DNA of 64,000 nt. Source: Mycobacterium sp. DL. Lineage in GTDB: Bacteria > Actinomycetota > Actinomycetes > Mycobacteriales > Mycobacteriaceae. The notes under the pieces were generated by a model. The model saw only the letters and a program-made list of their open reading frames with translations. It was not told where the DNA came from and did not search any database. The stretch is from assembly GCF_039729195.1 (NCBI RefSeq), contig NZ_CP155796.1:5208001-5272000 (forward strand), written 5' to 3'. Shown here piece after piece: positions 17,736-24,539 of the stretch (the first letter of the stretch is position 1; each line of letters begins with the position of its first letter). A program made the translations under genes and the position numbers.

Positions 17736-19625
17736 GTGACCCTTCTCCTTTCTGCCGACCGGACACAGAATCGCGCAGAAAGCACACCCCGCAGGCATTT
17801 TCCCGTCTCTCCTGCACGGGTCGGGTTCGTCCTGCTGCTGCTCGGTACGGGGCTTCTCTACCTGTGGAATCTCGGTGCCGGCGGATGGGCCAACGCCTAC
17901 TACTCGGCTGCCGTGCAGGCCGGCGCGAGCGACGGTACAGCGATGCTGTTCGGCTCCAGCGACGCCGCCAACGCCATCACCGTGGACAAGACGCCGGCCG
18001 CGTTGTGGGTGATGGATGCCTCAGTGCGCCTGTTCGGACTCAACCCGTGGGCCGTGCTGGCGCCGCAGGCCGTGATGGGGGTGGCCGCGGTCGCGGTGCT
18101 CTACGCCGCGGTGCGGCGCGCCAGTGGAACCTCCGCGGCGCTTCTGGCGGGTGTGGTCTTCGCGCTGACGCCTGTGGCGGCGTTGATATTCCGCTTCAAC
18201 AACCCGGATGCGCTGCTGGTTCTACTGCTCGTCGTGGCTGCGTACTGCACCCAGCGCGCGTGCGAGGAGAATGCGAGCCGATGGTGGTTGATCGCTGCGG
18301 GGGCGGCGGTCGGTGTCGGCTTCCTGGCCAAGATGCTGCAGGCGCTGCTGGTGCTGCCCGCACTCGCCGCGGCCTATGTGGTGGCCGGCCCCGCGCAGCT
18401 GGGTCGACGGATCATCGACACCGCGGCCGCCGGCGCTGCCGTTGTGGTGTCCGCCGGGTGGTACCTGCTGCTGGTGGAGCTGTGGCCGACGTCGTCGCGG
18501 CCGTACATCGGTGGGTCGCAGCACAACAGCATCATCGAACTCACGCTGGGCTACAACGGATTCGGCCGTCTGACCGGTGACGAGCCGGGTGGTCTGGGCA
18601 ACCTCAACCACGACGTCGGCTGGGGGAGGCTGTTCGGTTCGAGCATGGGCGCGGACATCGCGTGGCTCCTGCCCGCCGCGGTGATCTGCATCGCCGCCGG
18701 ATTCGTCATCACCCGCCGCGGACCGCGCACCGACCTCACCCGGGCAGCCCTGATCATCTGGGCGGGCTGGCTCGCCGTGACCGCGCTGGTGTTCAGCTAC
18801 ATGAACGGCATCGTCCACCCGTACTACACGGTGGCACTCGCGCCTGCCATCGCCGCCGGAATCGGCATCGGTGCCACCCTGCTGTGGCAGCGCCGTGACG
18901 ACATCCGTGCCAGAACCGCACTGTCGGGAGCTGTGCTCGTCACCACGATCCTGGCGGCGGTGCTGCTGTCGCGCCACAGCGAGTGGATGCCGTGGCTTCG
19001 GGCGGCCATCGGCGTCGCCGGGGTGGGCGCGGCCGCACTGATACTGGTGGCGGGCAGGTTGAGCGAAGCGCTCACCCGATCGGTCGCCGGTCTCGCGGTG
19101 GTGGCGTGCCTCGCCGCTCCGGCCGCGTACTCGCTTGCCACCGCGTCGACACCACACAGCGGAGCGATCCCCTCGGTCGGGCCGTCGCGAGGACTCGGCC
19201 CCGGCGGCGGTTTCGGCGGCGGGCTGCTCAGTGCACCGACTCCGCACCCTGATCTGGCGCGGCTGCTGTCCACCGATGCAGACCGATTCACCTGGGCCGC
19301 AGCGGTCATCGGGTCCAACAACGCCGCGGGATACCAACTGTCCGCCGGAGTGCCGGTGATGGCCGTCGGCGGGTTCAACGGCACCGATCCGTCGCCGACC
19401 CTCGACCAGTTCGTCCGCTTGGTCGACGAGGGTCAGATCCACTACTTCATCGAAGGCCGGATGATGATGGCACGGGGGAGCGCCGAGGGCGCAACCGCCT
19501 CGGCGGCGATCCGCGAGTGGGTCCAGGCACGCTACCCGGCGCAGACCGTGAACGGTGCAGTGGTCTACGACCTCACCGAACCCGGTGTCATCTCACAGCC
19601 GGTGCATAGCTCGGGCCAACGGTGA
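17736..19625 (+). CDS. GT39/ArnT-like polyprenyl-phosphate-sugar glycosyltransferase, copy 1
   Basis: A 629-residue integral membrane protein with about eleven hydrophobic helices and a C-terminal extracytoplasmic domain. Family segments: LLYLWNLGAGGWANAYYSAA in the first external loop, NAITVDKTPAALW, RPYIGGSQHNS and HPYYTVALAPAIAA. These GT-C enzymes move a sugar from a polyprenyl-phosphate donor to an acceptor outside the membrane. The first loop has Ala where copy 2 (20926-22872) has Glu (WANEYY), so the catalytic acid may be elsewhere, for example the Asp of VDK. It is coupled to the next gene by a GTGA overlap. The acceptor and sugar are unknown. Confidence 0.82.
   Translation: MTLLLSADRTQNRAESTPRRHFPVSPARVGFVLLLLGTGLLYLWNLGAGGWANAYYSAAVQAGASDGTAMLFGSSDAANAITVDKTPAALWVMDASVRLFGLNPWAVLAPQAVMGVAAVAVLYAAVRRASGTSAALLAGVVFALTPVAALIFRFNNPDALLVLLLVVAAYCTQRACEENASRWWLIAAGAAVGVGFLAKMLQALLVLPALAAAYVVAGPAQLGRRIIDTAAAGAAVVVSAGWYLLLVELWPTSSRPYIGGSQHNSIIELTLGYNGFGRLTGDEPGGLGNLNHDVGWGRLFGSSMGADIAWLLPAAVICIAAGFVITRRGPRTDLTRAALIIWAGWLAVTALVFSYMNGIVHPYYTVALAPAIAAGIGIGATLLWQRRDDIRARTALSGAVLVTTILAAVLLSRHSEWMPWLRAAIGVAGVGAAALILVAGRLSEALTRSVAGLAVVACLAAPAAYSLATASTPHSGAIPSVGPSRGLGPGGGFGGGLLSAPTPHPDLARLLSTDADRFTWAAAVIGSNNAAGYQLSAGVPVMAVGGFNGTDPSPTLDQFVRLVDEGQIHYFIEGRMMMARGSAEGATASAAIREWVQARYPAQTVNGAVVYDLTEPGVISQPVHSSGQR
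19593..19610 (+). promoter_or_regulatory. TCACAGC-type repeat before the GT2-GtrA gene
   Basis: TCACAGC (19593-19599), CGGT, GCATAGC (19604-19610) repeats the same 11-base layout inside the 3' end of the first GT39 gene, 29 to 12 bases before the GTG at 19622. It may mark an internal promoter, or it may be chance within coding sequence. Confidence 0.35.
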
Positions 19626-20929
19626 GCACACCTGCCCGACCGACCATTGACGACATGACACACTCCGCCCTCGAGTTGAACTGCGTTCGACGCCCTTTCG
19701 GCCCACGGCCGAACGCCGCCCGCGCGCCGCGCGCCGCCGGTGCGCCCGTCCTGGATGTCGTCGTCCCCGTCTACAACGAGCAGGCCGCGCTGGCGGATTC
19801 GGTGCACCGCCTGCATCGCTACCTGCGGGATGCGATCCCCTTCCCGGCCCGGATCACCATCGCCGACAACGCGAGCGTCGACGACACCCCGCGGATCGCC
19901 GCCGAACTCGCCACCGAGTTGACCGACGTGCGCGTGGTGCGACTGGAACAGAAAGGGCGCGGGCGGGCACTGCATCAGGTGTGGTCGCAGTCCGATGCAG
20001 CCGTGCTGGTGTACATGGACGTCGACCTGTCCACCGACCTCGCGGCGCTCGCCCCGCTGGTGGCGCCGCTGATCTCCGGTCATTCGGACCTCGCGATCGG
20101 CACCCGACTCGGCCGCGGAGCGCGCGTCCGCCGCGGACCCAAGCGCGAATTCATCTCCCGCTGCTACAACCTGATCCTGAAATCCACACTGTCCACCGGA
20201 TTCTCGGACGCACAGTGTGGTTTCAAGGCGATCCGCGCCGATGTCGCCGCCCGACTGCTGCCGTTCGTCGAGGACACCGGCTGGTTCTTCGACACCGAGC
20301 TGTTGGTGGTCGCGGAGCGCAGCGGGCTGCGGATTCACGAGGTCCCTGTGGACTGGGTGGACGATCCCGACAGCCGCGTCGACATCGTCGCGACCGCGGC
20401 GGCCGACCTCCGCGGCATCGGGCGGCTGCTGCGCGGCTTCACCACCGGTACGATCCCCGTCAACACCATCGCCGCCCAGCTCGGCCTGTCCAGCGGTGCG
20501 GCCGCGCCCGGCTCATTACTGCGGCAGGTGGTCCGGTTCGGCGCAGTCGGGGTGGCATCCACCGCCGCGTATGTGCTGCTGTTCATCCTGATGCAGGGCT
20601 GGGCCGGCGCACAGTTGGCGAACCTGATCGCGCTGTTGCTCACCGCGATCGCCAACACCGCGGCCAACAGGCGCTTCACCTTCGGCGTCGCGGGCAGCCC
20701 TCACCTGGCACGCCACCATATGGAGGGCCTGATCGTCTTCGGTATCGCGCTGTCGATCACCAGTGGTGCACTGGGTCTGCTGCATGCCACCACACCGGCG
20801 CCGCATCACATGGTCGAGCTCGCGGTGCTGGTCGCCGCGAACCTGCTCGCCACCGCCGTGCGCTTTGTTCTCCTGCGCGGCTGGGTGTTTCACCCCCGCC
20901 GCACCAACACAGAAGGAAACCGCCGATGA
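19622..20929 (+). CDS. Fused GT2 polyprenyl-phosphate glycosyltransferase / GtrA flippase-like protein
   Basis: A 435-residue two-domain protein. Residues about 40-265 are a GT-A glycosyltransferase of the dolichyl-phosphate-sugar synthase type: DVVVPVYNEQ, ADNASVDDT and the metal motif YMDVDLSTD. Residues about 300-425 carry four membrane helices of the GtrA family (VRFGAVGVASTAAYVLLF, NRRFTF). The first half would load a sugar on decaprenyl phosphate at the inner face; the second probably carries it across or anchors the enzyme. The two flanking GT39 enzymes would then use it. It overlaps both neighbours by four bases. Confidence 0.87.
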   Translation: MSTPARPTIDDMTHSALELNCVRRPFGPRPNAARAPRAAGAPVLDVVVPVYNEQAALADSVHRLHRYLRDAIPFPARITIADNASVDDTPRIAAELATELTDVRVVRLEQKGRGRALHQVWSQSDAAVLVYMDVDLSTDLAALAPLVAPLISGHSDLAIGTRLGRGARVRRGPKREFISRCYNLILKSTLSTGFSDAQCGFKAIRADVAARLLPFVEDTGWFFDTELLVVAERSGLRIHEVPVDWVDDPDSRVDIVATAAADLRGIGRLLRGFTTGTIPVNTIAAQLGLSSGAAAPGSLLRQVVRFGAVGVASTAAYVLLFILMQGWAGAQLANLIALLLTAIANTAANRRFTFGVAGSPHLARHHMEGLIVFGIALSITSGALGLLHATTPAPHHMVELAVLVAANLLATAVRFVLLRGWVFHPRRTNTEGNRR

Positions 20930-22872
20930 CACTCACCGCTGACGCAGCTGTGCGTACCCGCGCAGATTCACCTCCGAGAGCAGGTCTTCCCGGCCGGATC
21001 TTCTTCGGGGACGGCACGCAACCGCGCTGGGTACGACCCGCTCTGCTTGTTCTGCTGGCCGCCACAGCGGTGCTCTATCTGTGGGATCTGGGCTCCTCGG
21101 GCTGGGCCAACGAGTACTACGCGGCGGCCGCGCAGGCGGGCACGCAGGACTGGAAAGCCTGGCTGTTCGGATCACTGGACTCCGGCAACGCGATCACGGT
21201 CGACAAGCCGCCCGCCGCCCTGTGGCTGATGGCGTTGTCGGGCAGGTTGTTCGGGTTCAGTCCGTTCACGATGCTGTTGCCGCAGGCGTTGATGGGGGTG
21301 GCCGCCGCCGGTGTCCTGTATGCCGCCGTGCGCCGGGTCAGCGGACCCGGTGCCGGACTCGTCGCCGGCGTCGTTCTGGCCGCTACTCCGGTGGCCGCCC
21401 TGATGTTCCGCTACAACAATCCGGACGCGTTGCTGGTGCTGCTGCTGGTGATCGCCGGCTACTTCATGGTGCGTGCCATCGAAACGGCGGGCACCCGCTG
21501 GCTGGTCCTGGTGGGGGTGGTTCTGGGGTTCGCGTTCCTGACCAAGATGCTGCAGGCCGTTCTCGTCGTTCCGGGATTCGCGCTGGCGTTCCTGGTGGCG
21601 GCGCCGGTTGCCCTGTGGCCGCGCATCCGCAAGCTGCTGTTGGCGGCCGGTGCGATGATCGCCACCGCGGGGTCGTTCCTGGCGATGGTCAGCTTCTGGC
21701 CAGCCGATTCCCGGCCGTACATCGGTGGTTCGACAGACAACAGCCTGGTGCAGCTGGCATTGGGCTACAACGGAATCCAGCGAGTGACCGGCGGTGGAGG
21801 CGGCCCGGGCGGCGGTCCCGGCGGTGGAGGCGGGCCCAGTGGCCCCGGTGGGGCGGGCAACCTGTTCTTCGGCGGCGACCCCGGAATCGGAAGGCTCTTC
21901 GGCGCATCGATGGGTGCGGAGGCGTCCTGGCTGTTGCCGGCCGCGCTGATCGGGCTGGTGGCGGGACTGTGGTTCACCCGCCGCGCCGTGCGGACCTCTG
22001 CCGTGCGGGCCAACCTGCTGCTCTGGGGTGGTTGGCTGCTGGTGACCGGTGCTGTCTTCAGCTTCATGGACGGCATCATCCACCCGTATTACACGGTGGC
22101 GTTGGCACCCGCGATCGCCGCGCTGGTCGGAATCTCGGTGATCGAACTCTGGCGGGGCAGAACCCATCTGGCGCCCCGACTGGTGCTGGCGGCGATGTCC
22201 GCGGCGACCGGCGTGTGGGCGTTCATCCTTCTGGACCGCACCCCCGAGTGGCTGCCGTGGCTGCGATGGGTGGTGCTGATCGGTGCCGTGCTGGTGGCGG
22301 CGGTGACCGCGGCCGGGGTGCACAAGCTCGGTCGTGCCGCCGCGGTGGTGGCCACCGCGGCGATCCTCTTCGGAGCTGCGGCACCCGCGGCGTTCGCGAT
22401 CGAGACCGCCCTGCAATCCCACAACGGGCCGATGGCGATGTCGGGCCCTGCGACGACCGATGGCGGTCCGGGCTTCCCCGGAGGACCCGAAGGACCCGGA
22501 GGACCCGGAGGACCCGGTGGTCGTGTGCCCGGTGAGTCGGTGTCGGACAACGCAGAGTTACAGGAACTCGTGAACGCGGCTGACAACCGCTGGGCGGCAG
22601 CAACCGTCGGGTCGATGTCGGCAGGGAGTCTCGAACTGGCGACGGGCGCGTCGGTGATGGCGATCGGCGGGTTCACCGGCGGCGACGACTCGCCGACCCT
22701 CGAGCAGTTCCAGGCTTATGTGGCCGACGGCGAGGTGGGCTACTTCGTCGCCGGCGGCCATGGTGGGCCCGGGGGTGGTTCCGGTTCGTCGAGCGAGATC
22801 ACCTCGTGGGTCGAGCAGAGCTTCACCCCGATCGATGTCGGCGGGAGCACTGTCTACGACCTGCAGGACTGA
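20926..22872 (+). CDS. GT39/ArnT-like glycosyltransferase, copy 2, with Gly-rich loops
   Basis: A 648-residue paralogue of the gene two places upstream, sharing LYLWDLGSSGWANEYYAAAA, NAITVDKPPAALW, RPYIGGSTDNS and HPYYTVALAPAIAA. It differs in two low-complexity insertions: a Gly-Pro tract after the first large loop (about residues 288-312) and another in the C-terminal external domain encoded by near-identical 9-base units (about 22479-22523). ATG 20926 overlaps the previous stop by four bases and has a ribosome site AGAAGGA; the open frame upstream is a shadow. It is the last gene of the operon, followed by a hairpin. It is probably a second transferase using the same lipid-linked sugar. 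Confidence 0.83.
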   Translation: MTLTADAAVRTRADSPPRAGLPGRIFFGDGTQPRWVRPALLVLLAATAVLYLWDLGSSGWANEYYAAAAQAGTQDWKAWLFGSLDSGNAITVDKPPAALWLMALSGRLFGFSPFTMLLPQALMGVAAAGVLYAAVRRVSGPGAGLVAGVVLAATPVAALMFRYNNPDALLVLLLVIAGYFMVRAIETAGTRWLVLVGVVLGFAFLTKMLQAVLVVPGFALAFLVAAPVALWPRIRKLLLAAGAMIATAGSFLAMVSFWPADSRPYIGGSTDNSLVQLALGYNGIQRVTGGGGGPGGGPGGGGGPSGPGGAGNLFFGGDPGIGRLFGASMGAEASWLLPAALIGLVAGLWFTRRAVRTSAVRANLLLWGGWLLVTGAVFSFMDGIIHPYYTVALAPAIAALVGISVIELWRGRTHLAPRLVLAAMSAATGVWAFILLDRTPEWLPWLRWVVLIGAVLVAAVTAAGVHKLGRAAAVVATAAILFGAAAPAAFAIETALQSHNGPMAMSGPATTDGGPGFPGGPEGPGGPGGPGGRVPGESVSDNAELQELVNAADNRWAAATVGSMSAGSLELATGASVMAIGGFTGGDDSPTLEQFQAYVADGEVGYFVAGGHGGPGGGSGSSSEITSWVEQSFTPIDVGGSTVYDLQD

Positions 22873-22873
22873 G

Positions 22874-22894
22874 CGACCCGGCCGGATCGGGTCG
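22874..22894 (+). terminator. Hairpin after the glycosyltransferase operon
   Basis: Perfect seven-base arms CGACCCG/CGGGTCG with a 7-base loop begin two bases after the stop codon. A short A-rich run follows but no U-tract. It is placed to end the operon before canA. Confidence 0.55.
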
Positions 22895-22918
22895 AAAGGA
22901 TCTGGGTGATTCGCACTC

Positions 22919-22947
22919 GTGACTTCTCCTGATCACGCTGCTAACTT
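22919..22947 (+). promoter_or_regulatory. Promoter of canA, leaderless
   Basis: GTGACT (22919-22924), a 17-base spacer and TAACTT (22942-22947) preceded by TGC, an extended -10. The start codon begins 7 bases after the -10, so the mRNA should start at the ATG. The ten bases TGCTAACTTG recur before cysD. Confidence 0.55.
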
Positions 22948-22953
22948 GCGGCC

Positions 22954-23445
22954 ATGACGGTCACAGACGAGTACCTGAAGAACAACGAGGAGTACGCCAA
23001 GTCGTTCGAGGGGCCATTGCCGCTGCCACCGAGCAAGCATGTGGCGGTGATCGCGTGCATGGACGCCCGCCTGGATGTCTACCGAATACTGGGTCTTCAC
23101 GATGGTGAGGCACACGTCATCCGCAATGCCGGAGGCGTCGTCACCGACGACGAGATCCGCTCGCTGGCGATCAGCCAGCGACTGCTCGGGACCAGGGAGA
23201 TCATCCTCATCCACCACACCGATTGCGGAATGCTGACTTTCACCGACGACGAGTTCAAGCGGGCCATCCAGGAAGAGACCGGCCTCAAGCCCGAGTGGGC
23301 GGCCGAGTCCTTCCCGGATGTCGAGGAGGATGTGCGCCAGTCACTGCGCCGCATCGAGGCCAGCCCGTTTGTCACCAAGCACGAATCGCTGCGGGGTTTC
23401 GTCTTCGACGTCGCCACCGGACAGTTGAACGAAGTCGCTGCTTAG
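22954..23445 (+). CDS. canA: Beta-class carbonic anhydrase CanA
   Basis: A 163-residue cytosolic enzyme converting CO2 and water to bicarbonate. Zinc ligands are visible at Cys35, His88 and Cys91 (VIACMDARLD and IHHTDCGM), with the Asp37-Arg39 dyad that gates the active site; NAGGVVTDDEIRSL is the family core. The length and sequence fit the small M. tuberculosis enzyme Rv1284. It directly precedes cysD in both genomes but has its own promoter and a hairpin after it, so it is probably a separate unit. No Shine-Dalgarno sequence is visible, in keeping with the leaderless promoter. Confidence 0.95.
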   Translation: MTVTDEYLKNNEEYAKSFEGPLPLPPSKHVAVIACMDARLDVYRILGLHDGEAHVIRNAGGVVTDDEIRSLAISQRLLGTREIILIHHTDCGMLTFTDDEFKRAIQEETGLKPEWAAESFPDVEEDVRQSLRRIEASPFVTKHESLRGFVFDVATGQLNEVAA

Positions 23446-23463
23446 GCAGGCCTCCGCCACGTT

Positions 23464-23482
23464 CGGCGCGCCTGCGGCGCCG
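23464..23482 (+). terminator. Hairpin between canA and the cysD promoter
   Basis: Arms CGGCGC/GCGCCG with a 7-base loop, extended by TTC/GAA after one bulge. It lies 18 bases after the canA stop and 14 bases before the cysD -35, well placed to insulate the two genes. Confidence 0.45.
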
Positions 23483-23496
23483 GAATCGGGCCGACG

Positions 23497-23525
23497 TTGA
23501 CACGACCACCAACGCTCGCTAAATT
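23497..23525 (+). promoter_or_regulatory. Consensus-like promoter of the cysD operon
   Basis: A perfect TTGACA (23497-23502), a 17-base spacer and TAAATT (23520-23525) give the strongest housekeeping-type promoter seen in the window. The predicted start is near 23532, leaving about 40 bases of leader. A second TGCTAACTT extended -10 lies downstream at 23538-23546. Confidence 0.6.
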
Positions 23526-23573
23526 GCAGGGCATGATTGCTAACTTGGTCATTTCTACCAACTTTACGGAGAA

Positions 23574-24506
23574 ATGATGACGGTGACCGAGGAGCTCGTC
23601 CAGAACGCGGGCCGCTACGAGTTGAGCCACCTGCGCGCGTTGGAGGCCGAGGCCATCCACATCATCCGGGAGGTGGCCGCGGAGTTCGAGAAGCCGGTGC
23701 TGCTGTTCTCCGGTGGCAAGGACTCGATCGTCATGCTGCACCTGGCCATCAAGGCGTTCCGGCCTGGCCGACTGCCGTTCCCGGTGATGCACGTCGATAC
23801 CGGTCACAACTTCGAGGAGGTGCTCGCAGTCCGTGACGAACTCGTCGCCGAGAGCGGCGTGCGCCTCGTTGTCGCCAAGGTGCAGGACGACATCGACGCC
23901 GGTCGCGTCGTCGAGACCATCCCGTCGCGCAACCCGATGCAGACGTTCACGCTGCTGCGCGCCATCCGGGAGAACAAGTTCGACGCCGCCTTCGGGGGCG
24001 CGCGTCGCGACGAGGAGAAGGCCCGCGCCAAGGAACGGGTTTTCAGCTTCCGCGACGAGTTCGGCCAGTGGGATCCGAAGGCGCAGCGCCCCGAACTGTG
24101 GAACCTCTACAACGGGCGCCACCACAAGGGCGAGCACATCCGGGCCTTCCCGATCTCGAACTGGACCGAGTTCGACATCTGGTCCTACATCGGCGCCGAG
24201 AAGATCAAGCTCCCGTCGATCTACTACGCGCACACGCGCAAGGTGTTCGAGCGTGACGGCATGCTGTTGGCCGTCGACAAGCACCTGCAGCCGCGCCCTG
24301 ACGAGCCGATCATCGAGAAGACGGTGCGGTTCCGCACCGTCGGAGACGTCACCTGCACCGGATGTGTCGAGTCCACGGCGGCCACCGTCGCGGAGGTCAT
24401 TGCCGAGACCGCTATCTCGCGGCTGACCGAACGTGGTGCGACCCGTGCCGACGACCGGATCTCCGAGGCCGGTATGGAAGACCGCAAACGAGAGGGCTAC
24501 TTCTGA
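23574..24506 (+). CDS. cysD: Sulfate adenylyltransferase small subunit CysD
   Basis: A 310-residue PP-loop ATP pyrophosphatase. SGGKDS at residues 46-51 binds ATP; GGARRDEEKARAKER and the C-terminal TGCVESTA are CysD landmarks. With CysN it makes adenosine 5'-phosphosulfate from ATP and sulfate, the first step of sulfur assimilation. Two consecutive ATGs begin the frame; the second (23577) also fits the ribosome site ACGGAG. It is the first gene of the unit cysD-cysNC-cysQ and sits behind a near-consensus promoter. It matches Rv1285. Confidence 0.96.
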   Translation: MMTVTEELVQNAGRYELSHLRALEAEAIHIIREVAAEFEKPVLLFSGGKDSIVMLHLAIKAFRPGRLPFPVMHVDTGHNFEEVLAVRDELVAESGVRLVVAKVQDDIDAGRVVETIPSRNPMQTFTLLRAIRENKFDAAFGGARRDEEKARAKERVFSFRDEFGQWDPKAQRPELWNLYNGRHHKGEHIRAFPISNWTEFDIWSYIGAEKIKLPSIYYAHTRKVFERDGMLLAVDKHLQPRPDEPIIEKTVRFRTVGDVTCTGCVESTAATVAEVIAETAISRLTERGATRADDRISEAGMEDRKREGYF

Positions 24507-24539
24507 TGTCGGGGCGAGCGAAGCGACGGGGGAAATAAC

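Noticed and set aside
19981..20925. Long upstream extension of the second GT39 gene
   Set aside because: It lies in another frame of the GT2-GtrA gene and is Arg/Pro-rich. The ATG at 20926 has a ribosome site and begins the homology.
22479..22523. GGACCCGGA-type units as a CRISPR-like or regulatory repeat
   Set aside because: They are in-frame codons for a Gly-Pro-rich loop of the GT39 protein, without spacers.
24507..24539. GGGCGAGCGAAGCGACGGGG between cysD and cysN as a possible mobile repeat
   Set aside because: I recall similar short motifs near mycobacterial starts, but one copy in this window is not enough to call a repeat.
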